From Idiomarina piscisalsi (GTDB taxonomy: Bacteria; Pseudomonadota; Gammaproteobacteria; Enterobacterales; Alteromonadaceae): a stretch of 64,000 nucleotides of DNA. Below the pieces are notes generated by a model. It saw only the letters and a list, made by a program, of their open reading frames with translations, was not told the DNA's origin and did no database searches. Location: positions 1 through 64,000 of the forward strand of contig NZ_PIQA01000013.1 in the NCBI RefSeq assembly GCF_003987095.1. The letters are read 5' to 3'. A program made the position numbers and the translations under genes. Shown piece after piece: positions 29,152-39,200 of the stretch; the stretch's first letter is position 1; every line of letters begins with the position of its first letter.

Positions 29152-29175
29152 AAGTCACGTTTCATAAAGTGACTT
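29152..29175. promoter_or_regulatory. inverted repeat, candidate response-regulator operator
   Basis: AAGTCAC and GTGACTT form perfect 7-base arms with a 10-base spacer in the 125-base gap between the kinase gene and the divergent membrane-protein gene. A TATAAA at 29213-29218 could be the -10 of the plus-strand gene, putting the repeat centre near -60, typical for NarL-type activators. Confidence 0.45.
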
Positions 29176-29234
29176 CTTGCACTAACTGACGCTGTTGAAC
29201 CGCTCTAACCTGTATAAAAACAGGAGGGCTTTTT

Positions 29235-29981
29235 ATGTTGACGCTACACAGCTTTTTACTCTATTTACATATCGTGTTTGGGGCCATAGCAATGGCACTA
29301 TTTTGGGTGCCGGTAGTGACAAAAAAGGGAGGTTTGAATCATCGCCGCTTCGGCAAGGCGTATGTCTGGATCATGAATACGGTTGCTGTTTCGGCTATCG
29401 TCATGTCAGTAATGGTTCTGGTGGCTCCTGCTTATTTTAAAGCGGACATCATTGCCAATAGCCAAAGACCTGACGCCGTTACAGAGGGGATTCGGTTCTT
29501 TTGGACTTTACTGTTGTTCTTGTCTGTATTTACCTTTGCCTCGGTTCGGAACGCAGTGGTAGTTTTGCGGTCGAAACGAAGTCGCGATAACTTGCGTACA
29601 TTCCGCTATTTATCGATGATTGGGTGTTTAGCGGTGATGTCTCTGGTGCTGTTATGGCAGAGCATGAATACGCCTGCTATTCAGTTTGTCAGCCCTTGGT
29701 TACACATTATTTTTGGCATTTTAGGGTTAGTAAACGTGTATCAAATGTTGCGTTTTGCATTTTCGCCCTCAGTTAAGAAGAATGCCTGGCTGATAGAGCA
29801 TTTAAGTTCAATGTGTGGTTCAGGTATAGCAGTTTATACAGCGTTTTTTGCTTTTGGCGCGCGGCATGTGCTGGCTCATTTAGGGCATTGGCAATTGTTA
29901 TTCTGGGTAGTGCCGGGTGTTGTAGGTACGGTGCTTATATTTTTATGGTCACAAAAATACGAACAAGGAGAACTCTCGTGA
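29235..29981 (+). CDS. multi-pass membrane protein (DUF2306-like)
   Basis: A 248-residue protein with about seven hydrophobic helices. After helix 1 comes the short motif NHRRFGKAYVW, reminiscent of the HRW-GR-Y motif of DUF2306 proteins, which is why I place it there tentatively. Several membrane-embedded His (LYLHIVFG, WLHIIFG) could hold haem or metal. CAGGAGGG precedes the start. It is divergent from the kinase and overlaps the TPR gene by 4 bases. Function unknown; regulation by the neighbouring two-component system is inferred. Confidence 0.65.
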   Translation: MLTLHSFLLYLHIVFGAIAMALFWVPVVTKKGGLNHRRFGKAYVWIMNTVAVSAIVMSVMVLVAPAYFKADIIANSQRPDAVTEGIRFFWTLLLFLSVFTFASVRNAVVVLRSKRSRDNLRTFRYLSMIGCLAVMSLVLLWQSMNTPAIQFVSPWLHIIFGILGLVNVYQMLRFAFSPSVKKNAWLIEHLSSMCGSGIAVYTAFFAFGARHVLAHLGHWQLLFWVVPGVVGTVLIFLWSQKYEQGELS

Positions 29982-30838
29982 GGTGGCTTTTATTCTTACT
30001 TACAACATTAATTTTTGCGCCCGGCGTTTATGCCGAAGTGGAAACTAAGCAGGTCATTCAGCAGCAGTTGGCTGATGGCTCACTCGATAGTGCTGAAGAC
30101 AGCGTTGAAGAGTGGGTGAAAAAAGAACCGGAAAACGCGGAAGCCTGGCATACCCGTGGGGTGGTGATGGCGCAACAGGCGCAGAACGCCTTTTTCAGTG
30201 CGATGAGCTACGCCGGTAAGTCGGTGGATTCTTTTGAGAAAGCGGTTGAGCTAGAGCCTGATAGTATTAAATACCGTAGAGCTCTTATGCAGTTTTACCT
30301 AATGGCGCCTTCTATTGCCGGCGGTGACGACGAAAAAGCATTAGCTCAAATTGAGAAAATGATGGCGTTAGACCCGGCACAAGGTTCGCTCGCGAAAGTC
30401 GGTTATTTTCGTAAACATGAAAAAATGGCTGAAGCAGAGTCGCTGCTGGAAGAAACCATAGCAGCACACCCTGATAATTCGGATGTTTTGCTTTATGCTG
30501 GCCTACAGAAACAGCGCGCAGAAGAGTTTGATACGGCTCTCAAGCTGTTTGACAGAGCGGTAAATGGCGTCTCAGATGACGGTTCTGCAGTCAGTATGGC
30601 GTTGTATCAGATAGGAAAGACTGCCGTTTTAGCCGAGAGTCATATTGATGCAGGCATTACTGCTCTCAATAACTATTTGGAGAAAGCGTCGTTAGAGAAC
30701 TTGCCTGAACCTCACTGGGCACAGTTCAGAAAAGCACAGTTATTGGCGTTAAAGGGCGATACAGAAACGTCAGAACAACTGTTGGCAGAACTTAAAGGTG
30801 TTGATGATAAAGAGTTGCAAAAACAGTTAGCACAATAA
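29978..30838 (+). CDS. exported TPR-repeat protein
   Basis: A 286-residue protein with a signal peptide (RWLLFLLTTLIFAPGVYA) followed by repeated TPR helices (ENAEAWHTRGVVMAQQ, FEKAVELEPDSIKYRRALMQ). It resembles periplasmic tetratricopeptide proteins of Alteromonadales; no partner is identifiable. The start is a GTG at 29978, placed 7 bases after AAGGAG and overlapping the previous stop as GTGA; a longer in-frame start at 29813 would bury the signal peptide. Confidence 0.82.
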   Translation: MRWLLFLLTTLIFAPGVYAEVETKQVIQQQLADGSLDSAEDSVEEWVKKEPENAEAWHTRGVVMAQQAQNAFFSAMSYAGKSVDSFEKAVELEPDSIKYRRALMQFYLMAPSIAGGDDEKALAQIEKMMALDPAQGSLAKVGYFRKHEKMAEAESLLEETIAAHPDNSDVLLYAGLQKQRAEEFDTALKLFDRAVNGVSDDGSAVSMALYQIGKTAVLAESHIDAGITALNNYLEKASLENLPEPHWAQFRKAQLLALKGDTETSEQLLAELKGVDDKELQKQLAQ

Positions 30839-30840
30839 CG

Positions 30841-31950
30841 CTAGTCGTCTAAATACCCTTTATTTCGACCATTGGATTTGGCGCGATAAAGTGCTGAGTC
30901 TGCTTTTGCTATCATTGTATCGGTTAGAGAGTCAATGTTGTCACCAGTTTTGGGTGTGTGAATAAAGCCACCCACGCTGACGGTTAAGTAAGGTGCAATG
31001 TCAGAGTGTTCGTGGGGTATTTGCAGTGCACGAACCGACTCTAGTAAATGATTAATGCTAGCTTCCGTTTTTTCTTTATCCGTTGCTGAAATGACGGAGA
31101 CAAACTCTTCTCCACCATAACGAGCAACAAAGTCGGTGTTGCGCTGGAATAAATCGAACATTGCGTTAGCAACAGACTTTAGTGCTTGATCACCTTGTAG
31201 GTGACCGTAGTGATCGTTGTATGATTTAAAATGGTCGATATCGATAATCAGTAAGCTTAACGGCGACTGCTCTCGCATTGAACGCTGTATCTCGTTATGA
31301 ATACGTTCGTCAAAAGCACGGCGGTTGGCAATGCCGGTTAAGCCGTCCTGAGAGACTTGGGCATGAAGAAGGCGGTTGGCTTTTTCCAGTTCACGCTGAG
31401 TATGAATAAGCTCTGCGTAGGTGCGTTGCCGCTCTAGCGTATTGGCAATAATATTGGCGACCAATTTTAAACAGCGAACTTCTTCTGGTGTCCAGCTGTG
31501 TTTTTCCTGGACTCTGTCACAGCCGACAAAACCAAGTAATTGGTGCTTAGCTACTATGCCCACACAGATAACAGACTTAATTTTTTCGCGCTGAAACTCT
31601 TGTTTTTCAGCCTTGGCTTCAGGTGGCAGTATATCGACGTCATTAACAATGAATATTTGGTGAGTTTTGATTTCATTAAAAAACCATGGGAGGTCGTTAA
31701 TGCCAACAGACTGAAGGTCGTTAATGTGTGCTTCAAAGCCATCGCGAACCCACTCATGAGTGTTTGTCATGTTAGCAACGGCGTCGTCAAACTCAAACAC
31801 ATAGCATCGATCGGCTCCGGCGTAGCTGCCAAATGCTTCTATTACTTCTTCTATACACTCGTAGGTTTCAGCCGGTTCGCTGTTAATTAAACGAGACGAA
31901 AGCTCTGATATTAACTGATTAAAGGTAACTTGCGTGTCTATGGCGTTCAT
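30841..31950 (-). CDS. GAF-GGDEF diguanylate cyclase
   Basis: A 369-residue cytoplasmic protein. A GAF domain (about 15-175) is followed by a coiled linker and a GGDEF domain with an intact GGEEF signature (ARYGGEEF). The allosteric I-site RNTD stands five residues before it, so product inhibition by c-di-GMP is expected. HDGLTG is replaced by QDGLTGIANRRAFD. It should make c-di-GMP in response to a ligand or redox signal sensed by GAF. Confidence 0.93.
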   Translation of the reverse strand: MNAIDTQVTFNQLISELSSRLINSEPAETYECIEEVIEAFGSYAGADRCYVFEFDDAVANMTNTHEWVRDGFEAHINDLQSVGINDLPWFFNEIKTHQIFIVNDVDILPPEAKAEKQEFQREKIKSVICVGIVAKHQLLGFVGCDRVQEKHSWTPEEVRCLKLVANIIANTLERQRTYAELIHTQRELEKANRLLHAQVSQDGLTGIANRRAFDERIHNEIQRSMREQSPLSLLIIDIDHFKSYNDHYGHLQGDQALKSVANAMFDLFQRNTDFVARYGGEEFVSVISATDKEKTEASINHLLESVRALQIPHEHSDIAPYLTVSVGGFIHTPKTGDNIDSLTDTMIAKADSALYRAKSNGRNKGYLDD

Positions 31951-32034
31951 ATGTCCTTCCGACTGTGTACAGTTTCAGTTAAGCACAGACTTCGCATTAG
32001 GTAAATGTTATTTTTGTGTTATTTGAAGAGTTGT

Positions 32035-32649
32035 TCAGTCTGTGTAAAACGTCCAGATATCAAATACGACCGGTAATACTGAAAAGACCAACAGGAGAGC
32101 CATTGAAACATTAAAGATGCGCTGTGCTGTATGGTTGGTCAGTAGTTGACGCAAGCCGGCACCGGCAACCAGCCATACGCCAACACAGGGAAAAGCAACT
32201 GCTAAAAACGCCGCCGTAATTTCAAAAACTTCTAGCCAAAGAGAACCTGCGACTGTAGTAAAAGCGGCCACGGCACCCGTTGCCATAACCCAGGCTTTTC
32301 CATTTACCCACTGGAACAGAACTGCCTGCCAAAACGTCAGTGGTTTACGATCGCCCTTTTCTATTGCTTTGGGCGTTTGCGAACCAATAACCCAGGCGAG
32401 CCAAAGCAAATAGAGTGTCCCGGCAACTTTAATCATTTGGTGCAGCAACGGGAATTGTTCCAGTACGGAACCAAAACCCATACCGACTACCAGCACCATA
32501 GCCGGGAAGCCAAAGCAAATGCCGAGAAAGTGCGGCAAACTCGACTTTACGCCGTAGTTAACACCAGAGGACATGATCATTATATTGTTTGGGCCTGGCG
32601 TAATAGTGGTCGAAAACGCAAAGAAAAATACCGCGATAAAAATGTCCAT
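32035..32649 (-). CDS. LysE/RhtB-family amino-acid exporter
   Basis: A 204-residue inner-membrane protein with six helices and the family signature TPGPNNIMIMSSGVNYG near the N-terminus. Members export lysine, homoserine, threonine or related compounds; the substrate here is not readable. ATG at 32649 (MDIFIAVFFF) puts the first helix at the N-terminus; an in-frame ATG at 32739 would add a polar leader. Confidence 0.88.
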   Translation of the reverse strand: MDIFIAVFFFAFSTTITPGPNNIMIMSSGVNYGVKSSLPHFLGICFGFPAMVLVVGMGFGSVLEQFPLLHQMIKVAGTLYLLWLAWVIGSQTPKAIEKGDRKPLTFWQAVLFQWVNGKAWVMATGAVAAFTTVAGSLWLEVFEITAAFLAVAFPCVGVWLVAGAGLRQLLTNHTAQRIFNVSMALLLVFSVLPVVFDIWTFYTD

Positions 32650-32756
32650 ACTCGTCCTTTTACGACATAAATTGACGCATGACGTCTTATACTGGTGTCT
32701 GTAAAAAGATACGATACCATGGAATTTCATGGAAACCATTTTAAGGAGAGCAGCGA

Positions 32757-35700
32757 GTGAGTGAATTAACCCCCGGCTTTATTGTCGCGCACGGACACCG
32801 TTTGGAAGACTTAACGGATGTGGCTGTCAAATTCACTCAAAATTATCCGTTGGCGCCGCTAGAACAGGAAACGGTACTGGTTCAAAGTAACGGTATTGCG
32901 CAGTGGCTTAAAATTAACTTAGCGCAAGCCAGCGGCATTGCTGCCATGGTCGATGTGACCTTGCCCGCGCGCTTTCAGTGGCAAGCCTATCGAGCCGTGT
33001 TGGGCGACGATATCCCGAAAACCTCGCCATTCGATAAAGACCGTCTGACCTGGCGGTTAATGCGTTTATTACCCGAGCTTATTGCCGAAAACCCACACTT
33101 TGCGCCGCTGAAGCACTACACTTCGGACGATAACGACGGGCGTAAGCTCTATCAGCTCAGTGGGCGTTTAGCCGATTTGTTTGACCAATACGCGGTGTAT
33201 CGCGCTGACTGGCTCGACAACTGGGTTAAAGGTCATGACGTTTTGGAAAACAATGAGCCGCTTGAAGCCGAGCAATTGTGGCAGCCGGAACTCTGGCGCG
33301 CTATCAGTAACGACATTGGCATTGATGACTACTGGAACAACCGGGCTGAGCTGCACCAGCGTTTTATTGATACTGCAAAGGCATTGCAGAGCCGCCCTGC
33401 AGGCTTGCCGCCCAGAGTGGTTGTGTTCGGTATATCGTCGCTGCCGCAGCAAATGTTGCAAGTGCTGGATGCCATAAAAGGCTACACGCAGATTTTGTTA
33501 TGTGTGCACAACCCGTCGCAATTTCACTGGGCCGACATTGTTGACGGCAAAGAAGCGCTGCGAGAGGCGGTTAAAGCTTCTTCTCGACTTAAACATAAGC
33601 CTGATCTGCCTGAGCAGCCAGACGATGATGAATTGCATCAGCTGGCGCACCCGCTACTAGCGTCCTGGGGCAAGCAAGGTCGAGACTATATTCGTCTGCT
33701 CGATTTATACGACGAAACGCTCGCCAAGCAGGAAGCCTTTAATACCGTAAAGCTGGAATTATTCGAGCCTCACGACACTCATCACCTGTTAGGTCAGTTA
33801 CAAGACGATATCTTAAATCTGCGACCAGTTCAGGAAACGCGGGAGCACTGGTCGACACCGGCTAAAACGGACAAGTCGTTGCAGTTTCATGTCTGCCATA
33901 GCCCACAGCGAGAGCTCGAAGTACTGCATGACCAGCTACTGGATGCATTTGCGAACGATCCGGATTTAAAGCCCCGTGACGTTATGGTGATGCTGCCTGA
34001 TGTGAACACCTACGCACCTTACATTGACGCGGTATTTGGACGCTATCATCAACGCCCGGGCGAACGTGATCCGCGCGCCATTCCTTATACCATCGCCGAC
34101 CAGGGGGAGCGCCATCAGCGACCATTAATGATAGCGCTGGAATTGTTGTTGCAGGCGGACCAGCTGCGCTTTACCCAAACGGATTTGTTCAATTTATTGT
34201 CGGTGCCCGCTGTACAGCAGCGCTTCGACATTCATGACGACGACCTGCCGCAGTTGAAACGCTGGGTCAGAGAGGCCGGTGCGCGATGGGGCCTGAACAG
34301 TCAGCAGCGTGAACAGTTTTATATGCCTCCGGCGGAGGAAAGAAACAGCTGGTGGTTTGCGCTTAAACGCATGATTGCAGGCTATGCCATTGGCGAGCTT
34401 GAAGCAGATCATTCATCTCCCTGGGCTGAGGTTGAGCCCTATCCGGAAGTATCGGGCCTGAGCGCTGCTCTCGTTGGTTGTCTGGCCGATGTTGCGCGCG
34501 CGCTCGAGTCATGGTGGCAGCGTACCCAAACTGCGCAGCCATTGACGGACTGGGTGCTGCATGGCGAGTGGCTGTTACAGCAATTCTTCGAGACCGACGA
34601 CGATAGTGATCACTTACTGTTAGCCAAGCTTAGTGACGAGCTGTATCAGTTACGGGATATTGGTGTTGAAGCCGACAATGAGTCATTGTTGCGGTTACCG
34701 ATATTTAAAGATGCGTGGCTCGAACGCGTTGACCAGCAAAACCTTAACCAGCGGTTTTTAGCCGGTGCAGTGAACTTCGCCACGCTCATGCCCATGCGTG
34801 CCATTCCTTTTAAATACGTTTGTGTGTTGGGAATGAACGAAAGTGACTACCCGCGCTCGGTGCCGCGCGTGGACTTTGATTTGATGACGGATCGTTATCG
34901 TCCGGGCGATCGCTCCCGCCGTGACGATGATCGTTATCTGTTTTTGGAAGCAATGCTGTCGGCGCGGGACTGCTTTTATTTGAGCTGGGTGGGTTACAGT
35001 GCCAAAGATAACAGCGAGCGCACTCCGTCAGTATTAGTCGCACAGTTGCGCGACCATATCCAGCAAGGCTGGGGTGTTGACGTTAACAACCTGACCGTAG
35101 AACATAAGCTGCAACCCTTTAACACGTCTTACTTTAGCCAGGAGCAGCCGGGGTATTTCACTTACGCCAGTGAGTGGGCTTTGGCGCATGGTGGTGCACA
35201 AAAGAATCATCGGGCGGTACAGCAAGAAAAGTCGCAAAACGCTGAACGAACCCTCAGCATTAATGACATTAAACGCTTTATCGAGGAGCCCGCAAGGCTT
35301 TATTTTAACTGGCATCTCGATACCTATTTTGGCAGCGAAAGCGAAGATCTGGACGACAGCGAAGCCTTCGTGATGGATAACCTGCAAAGCTGGACGCTCA
35401 TTACGCGTTTGGTGGACTGTGGTAAGCGTGCCTTGTTGCAAGGCGGGGGCACGGAAGCGGCCTTGTTAAAAGAGCTGAATCGAATCAACCGCGAGGGCGC
35501 CTTGGGTATTGGCGCTATCGCCGAGCAAAATGGTCTGGAGTTGCTTGAACAAGCCGACAAAATACTGGGCTCTTATCAGCAGGGTATTACCGGTTACAGC
35601 CAGTTTAACGAGTTCCCCATTGAGGTAGGCTTCGAGCATAACGGCCTGATTATCGACGACACCATTACCGGCTTACACACCAATGAACAGGGCGAGCGGC

Positions 35701-36212
35701 TGTGGGTGGTAACTTCAGCGAGTAAAATCGCAAAAAATACTAAAAAGGGCGGTGTTGAAGACGGTGGCTGGAAACATATCAGTGCGTATTACATCGGCTT
35801 AATGCTGCTGAATTTGCAGCAACCCACCCGTTTACTCATAGTTTCCAAAGGGGGGTGTCAGTTGCCGGTAGCCGCTATACCGGCAGAGTTGGCGCTGCAA
35901 CAACTCGAGCAACTGCTTGAACTGGTGGCATTGTCGGTGCAGCAACCACAACCCATGCATTTGGATATTGCCTTAACCTGGCTGAACGCCCTGGATAAAA
36001 AAGACAACGACGAAGCGTTGGCGCACGAGGCAGCCCGGCAGAAATACGAAGAAGATCAGCATAAAAGACCGGCCATAGTGACAAAAAGTGATTACTGCGG
36101 CCGGGTTGCCGACACTTACGAGGCCATTATGACGTCGCCTCATTTCCGCCGGTTTTTGAATGAACTCTACGACCCGCTGCGTTTAACCATGGTGCCGGAG
36201 GATAAGTCATGA
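32757..36212 (+). CDS. recC: exonuclease V gamma subunit RecC
   Basis: An 1151-residue RecC, the inactive helicase-nuclease-fold subunit that holds RecB and RecD and reads Chi. It starts with a GTG, 8 bases after AAGGAG. Conserved blocks include VQSNGIAQWLKINLA, FGISSLPQQMLQVL, VCLGMNESDYPRS-like VCVLGMNESDYPR and DRSRRDDDRYLFLEA. It overlaps recB by 4 bases. The E. coli ptrA between recC and recB is absent here, leaving a compact recC-recB-recD order. Confidence 0.96.
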   Translation: MSELTPGFIVAHGHRLEDLTDVAVKFTQNYPLAPLEQETVLVQSNGIAQWLKINLAQASGIAAMVDVTLPARFQWQAYRAVLGDDIPKTSPFDKDRLTWRLMRLLPELIAENPHFAPLKHYTSDDNDGRKLYQLSGRLADLFDQYAVYRADWLDNWVKGHDVLENNEPLEAEQLWQPELWRAISNDIGIDDYWNNRAELHQRFIDTAKALQSRPAGLPPRVVVFGISSLPQQMLQVLDAIKGYTQILLCVHNPSQFHWADIVDGKEALREAVKASSRLKHKPDLPEQPDDDELHQLAHPLLASWGKQGRDYIRLLDLYDETLAKQEAFNTVKLELFEPHDTHHLLGQLQDDILNLRPVQETREHWSTPAKTDKSLQFHVCHSPQRELEVLHDQLLDAFANDPDLKPRDVMVMLPDVNTYAPYIDAVFGRYHQRPGERDPRAIPYTIADQGERHQRPLMIALELLLQADQLRFTQTDLFNLLSVPAVQQRFDIHDDDLPQLKRWVREAGARWGLNSQQREQFYMPPAEERNSWWFALKRMIAGYAIGELEADHSSPWAEVEPYPEVSGLSAALVGCLADVARALESWWQRTQTAQPLTDWVLHGEWLLQQFFETDDDSDHLLLAKLSDELYQLRDIGVEADNESLLRLPIFKDAWLERVDQQNLNQRFLAGAVNFATLMPMRAIPFKYVCVLGMNESDYPRSVPRVDFDLMTDRYRPGDRSRRDDDRYLFLEAMLSARDCFYLSWVGYSAKDNSERTPSVLVAQLRDHIQQGWGVDVNNLTVEHKLQPFNTSYFSQEQPGYFTYASEWALAHGGAQKNHRAVQQEKSQNAERTLSINDIKRFIEEPARLYFNWHLDTYFGSESEDLDDSEAFVMDNLQSWTLITRLVDCGKRALLQGGGTEAALLKELNRINREGALGIGAIAEQNGLELLEQADKILGSYQQGITGYSQFNEFPIEVGFEHNGLIIDDTITGLHTNEQGERLWVVTSASKIAKNTKKGGVEDGGWKHISAYYIGLMLLNLQQPTRLLIVSKGGCQLPVAAIPAELALQQLEQLLELVALSVQQPQPMHLDIALTWLNALDKKDNDEALAHEAARQKYEEDQHKRPAIVTKSDYCGRVADTYEAIMTSPHFRRFLNELYDPLRLTMVPEDKS

Positions 36213-39200
36213 GCCAATCGACAACGCATATTTTGGAGAACCCGCTCGACTTTCCGCTGAATAGCAGCCGCTTGATTGAAGCGAGCGCCGGTACCGGTAA
36301 AACCTACACCATTGCTGCACTTTATGTGCGTTTGGTCATTGGTCACGGCACGCAGGACACCGCCTTTGAGCGCGAGCTTGTGCCCAAAAATATTCTGGTC
36401 ATGACTTTTACCAAAGCAGCGACAGAAGAGCTGAGCGACCGTATTCGCGAACGCTTAGCCGAAGCCGCGGCTTATTTTCGTGATCCGGACTCGGTCGACA
36501 GTGACCCGTTCTTAGCCAGTTTGCGCGAAGACTGCGTAGCGAAAGAACAGAACTTAAAACACTTAGCGCGATTACTGGATTTAGCGTCCCAGTCGATGGA
36601 CGAAGCGGCGGTTAAGACCATCCATGGTTGGTGTCAGTCGATGCTAAAAGAGCACGCTTTTGCCAGCGGCAGTTTATTCAGTCAGGACGTCGAAACCGAC
36701 AATGAAGAACTACGTTTGCAGGCTGCTGAGGACTATTTCCGCCGGTTTATTTATCCGGCCGATGCCGAGTTGAGTGAAAAATTGCTGGCAGACTTTACCT
36801 CGCCTGAAGCCTTATTAGGTTTGACCTACAGCTTAAGTAAAAGCGGGCAGGCACCGGTTGAGGGAAACCTGCAAACTCTATTAATTGAGGCGGAAAATGG
36901 GCATAAGCAACGAATAGCCGCGATAAAGCAAGAAGTTGCGCCTATTTTCAACGAATTGGTTGATAAGACATCGCAAGCCAAAGGCACTGCTACCAAACTT
37001 AAGCAATTTCAGAAATTTGCCGACTGGTGCGCGGATGCTGAGTTGGTTGAACCGGACGTCACGGCAGCAAACTGGAAAAACATCCGTACAGATGAGTTAC
37101 AAAAGTTTGCTGAGAGTAAGCTGGGCGGCATGCCGGACAGTTGGAACGTCTTAGGTCAGTTGCAGGAGCGCCTAAAACAAAGCAAAGTCCAGCAAACGCA
37201 AGAACTGGCAAAGGTAAAACAACACGCTGCATTTTGGGTGAATAAACGCTTTGCCGAGCTGCAAAACCAGCGTGCAGAAATGGGGCATGACGACATGCTG
37301 ACACGCTTACGCGATGCGTTAAAAGGTCCCAGTGGCGAAGCGTTGGCGGCCGCTATTCGTAAGCAATACCCCATCGCCATGGTGGACGAGTTTCAGGACA
37401 CCGACCCGGTGCAGTATGAGATATTCAACCGCATTTATAATCTGGCAGAGCCGCATACCGGCACCGGCATTTTCCTGATTGGTGACCCAAAGCAGGCCAT
37501 ATACAGCTTCCGAAATGCCGACATTTATACCTATTTAAAAGCCCGGCGAGACACTGAAGGGCGGCACTATAACCTGGCGAAAAACTTCCGTTCGTCACAG
37601 GCGATGGTGGACAGCGTCAATGCGCTGTTTGAGCGCGCGGAAGAGCTACCGCGCGGCGCGTTTTTGTTTAAAACCGAAGACGACAACCAACTGCCTTTTA
37701 ACCGCGTGGCTGCCAATGGGCTGAAGCGTACGTTCAAACACTGCTTGTTATCCAGCAATGTAAAAACCGCTCCGGCGCTTCTGTGGTCGGTATCGAGTAA
37801 AGAAAAACGCAATAAAGATACCGTATTCAGGGCAGCAGCGAACCATCATGCCAACCTAATAGCGTCGTTACTGAATGATCCGCAAGCCGGTTATTACAAT
37901 GAAGACGACGTGCTGGAGCAGCGCGTGAAAACCAGCGACATTGCCGTGCTGGTGAATAACTTCAGCGAAGCCAATGCCATAAAAAAAGCACTGAATGACC
38001 GTGGCCTTAAAAGCGTTTATTTGTCAGACCGAGAGTCGGTATTTGCACAGCGTGTAGCTAAAGACTTGCTGGCACTGGTCAGCGCTTGTGCGGAACCACG
38101 TGACCCGTCGCTTATTCGCAGCGCCCTTGCAACAAGGCTGTTAGGGCTGCCGTTTGCTGAACTGGAGCATATTCACAGTAACGAACAAGCCTGGGAAGCG
38201 CGTGTCGAGCAGTTTTTAAGTTATCACGACCAATGGCTGCGCCAGGGCGTATTGGCTATGCTGCACAATGTGTTGCACGACCATCAGGTACCAGCGACGT
38301 TGCTGGAAGACCGCATTCATGGCGAACGACAGCTGTCAGACGTGCTTCATATTGCCGAATTACTGCAACAACAAAGTCTGGTTTTAGACGGTATTCCGGC
38401 GTTAGTGAACCATTTCGCCGAGCAGGTGAATGAACGCCACGGCTTTGGTAGCAACAGCCGCACGCAAAGTGACGAGCAGCAGCTACGCCTGGAAAGTGAC
38501 GATGAACTGATAAAAATTATCACCATTCATAAGTCTAAAGGTTTGCAGTATCCGCTGGTGTTCATGCCCTTTGTGGCTTACACCCAGTCGGAGACCCACC
38601 GCATAAAGCCACCAGCGGTATATCATGATGAAAATGGCGAGCTGCAAGTGCTCTGGTCCAAAGACGATGACAATAAACAGCGTTTAAGCGACGAAATTCT
38701 CGCAGAAGATTTACGCAAAATGTACGTCGCAGTGACCCGGGCTCAGTACGCTACCTTCATTGCGCTGGAGGCTATGAGCGAGCACCGAAATAATCCGCTG
38801 TTTTACTTATTGAACGGCGGTGAGGCGTTGTCTGACGAGCTTTACAAGGTCGTTAATGAGCGCTGGCAGCAGAGCGCGCATACGCAGGTGACACGCCTGG
38901 AAGAGGATGAACCCCTGGTCCGCGCGCTTGAGCAGGAGCAAAAAACACCTAAGTTGACGCCTAAAACGATGCTGGCTGGCCGAAAACTTGAACGTTGGTG
39001 GGTGGCCAGCTACAGCGCGCTTAAGTATGAGGGCGCGGTCACGAAAAGTGCAGAGGCACCGCAGTCGCCCGACGAAATGAACCTGCTGGATGAGCGAGAA
39101 GACGAAGAAGAGCAAGTCGCCAGTGTCGCAGAGCCGAGTGTGGACAGCATTCACCACTTGCCTAAAGGCGCTGGTCCGGGCACCTTTTTGCATAACTTAC

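Noticed and set aside
29813-29977. In-frame upstream extension of the TPR gene
   Set aside because: It overlaps the membrane-protein gene and would bury a clear signal peptide; GTG at 29978 has AAGGAG and a 4-base coupling overlap.
32701-32716. Possible LexA box before recC (CTGTAAAAAGATACGA)
   Set aside because: It lacks the CAG half, so it does not meet the minimum operator pattern.
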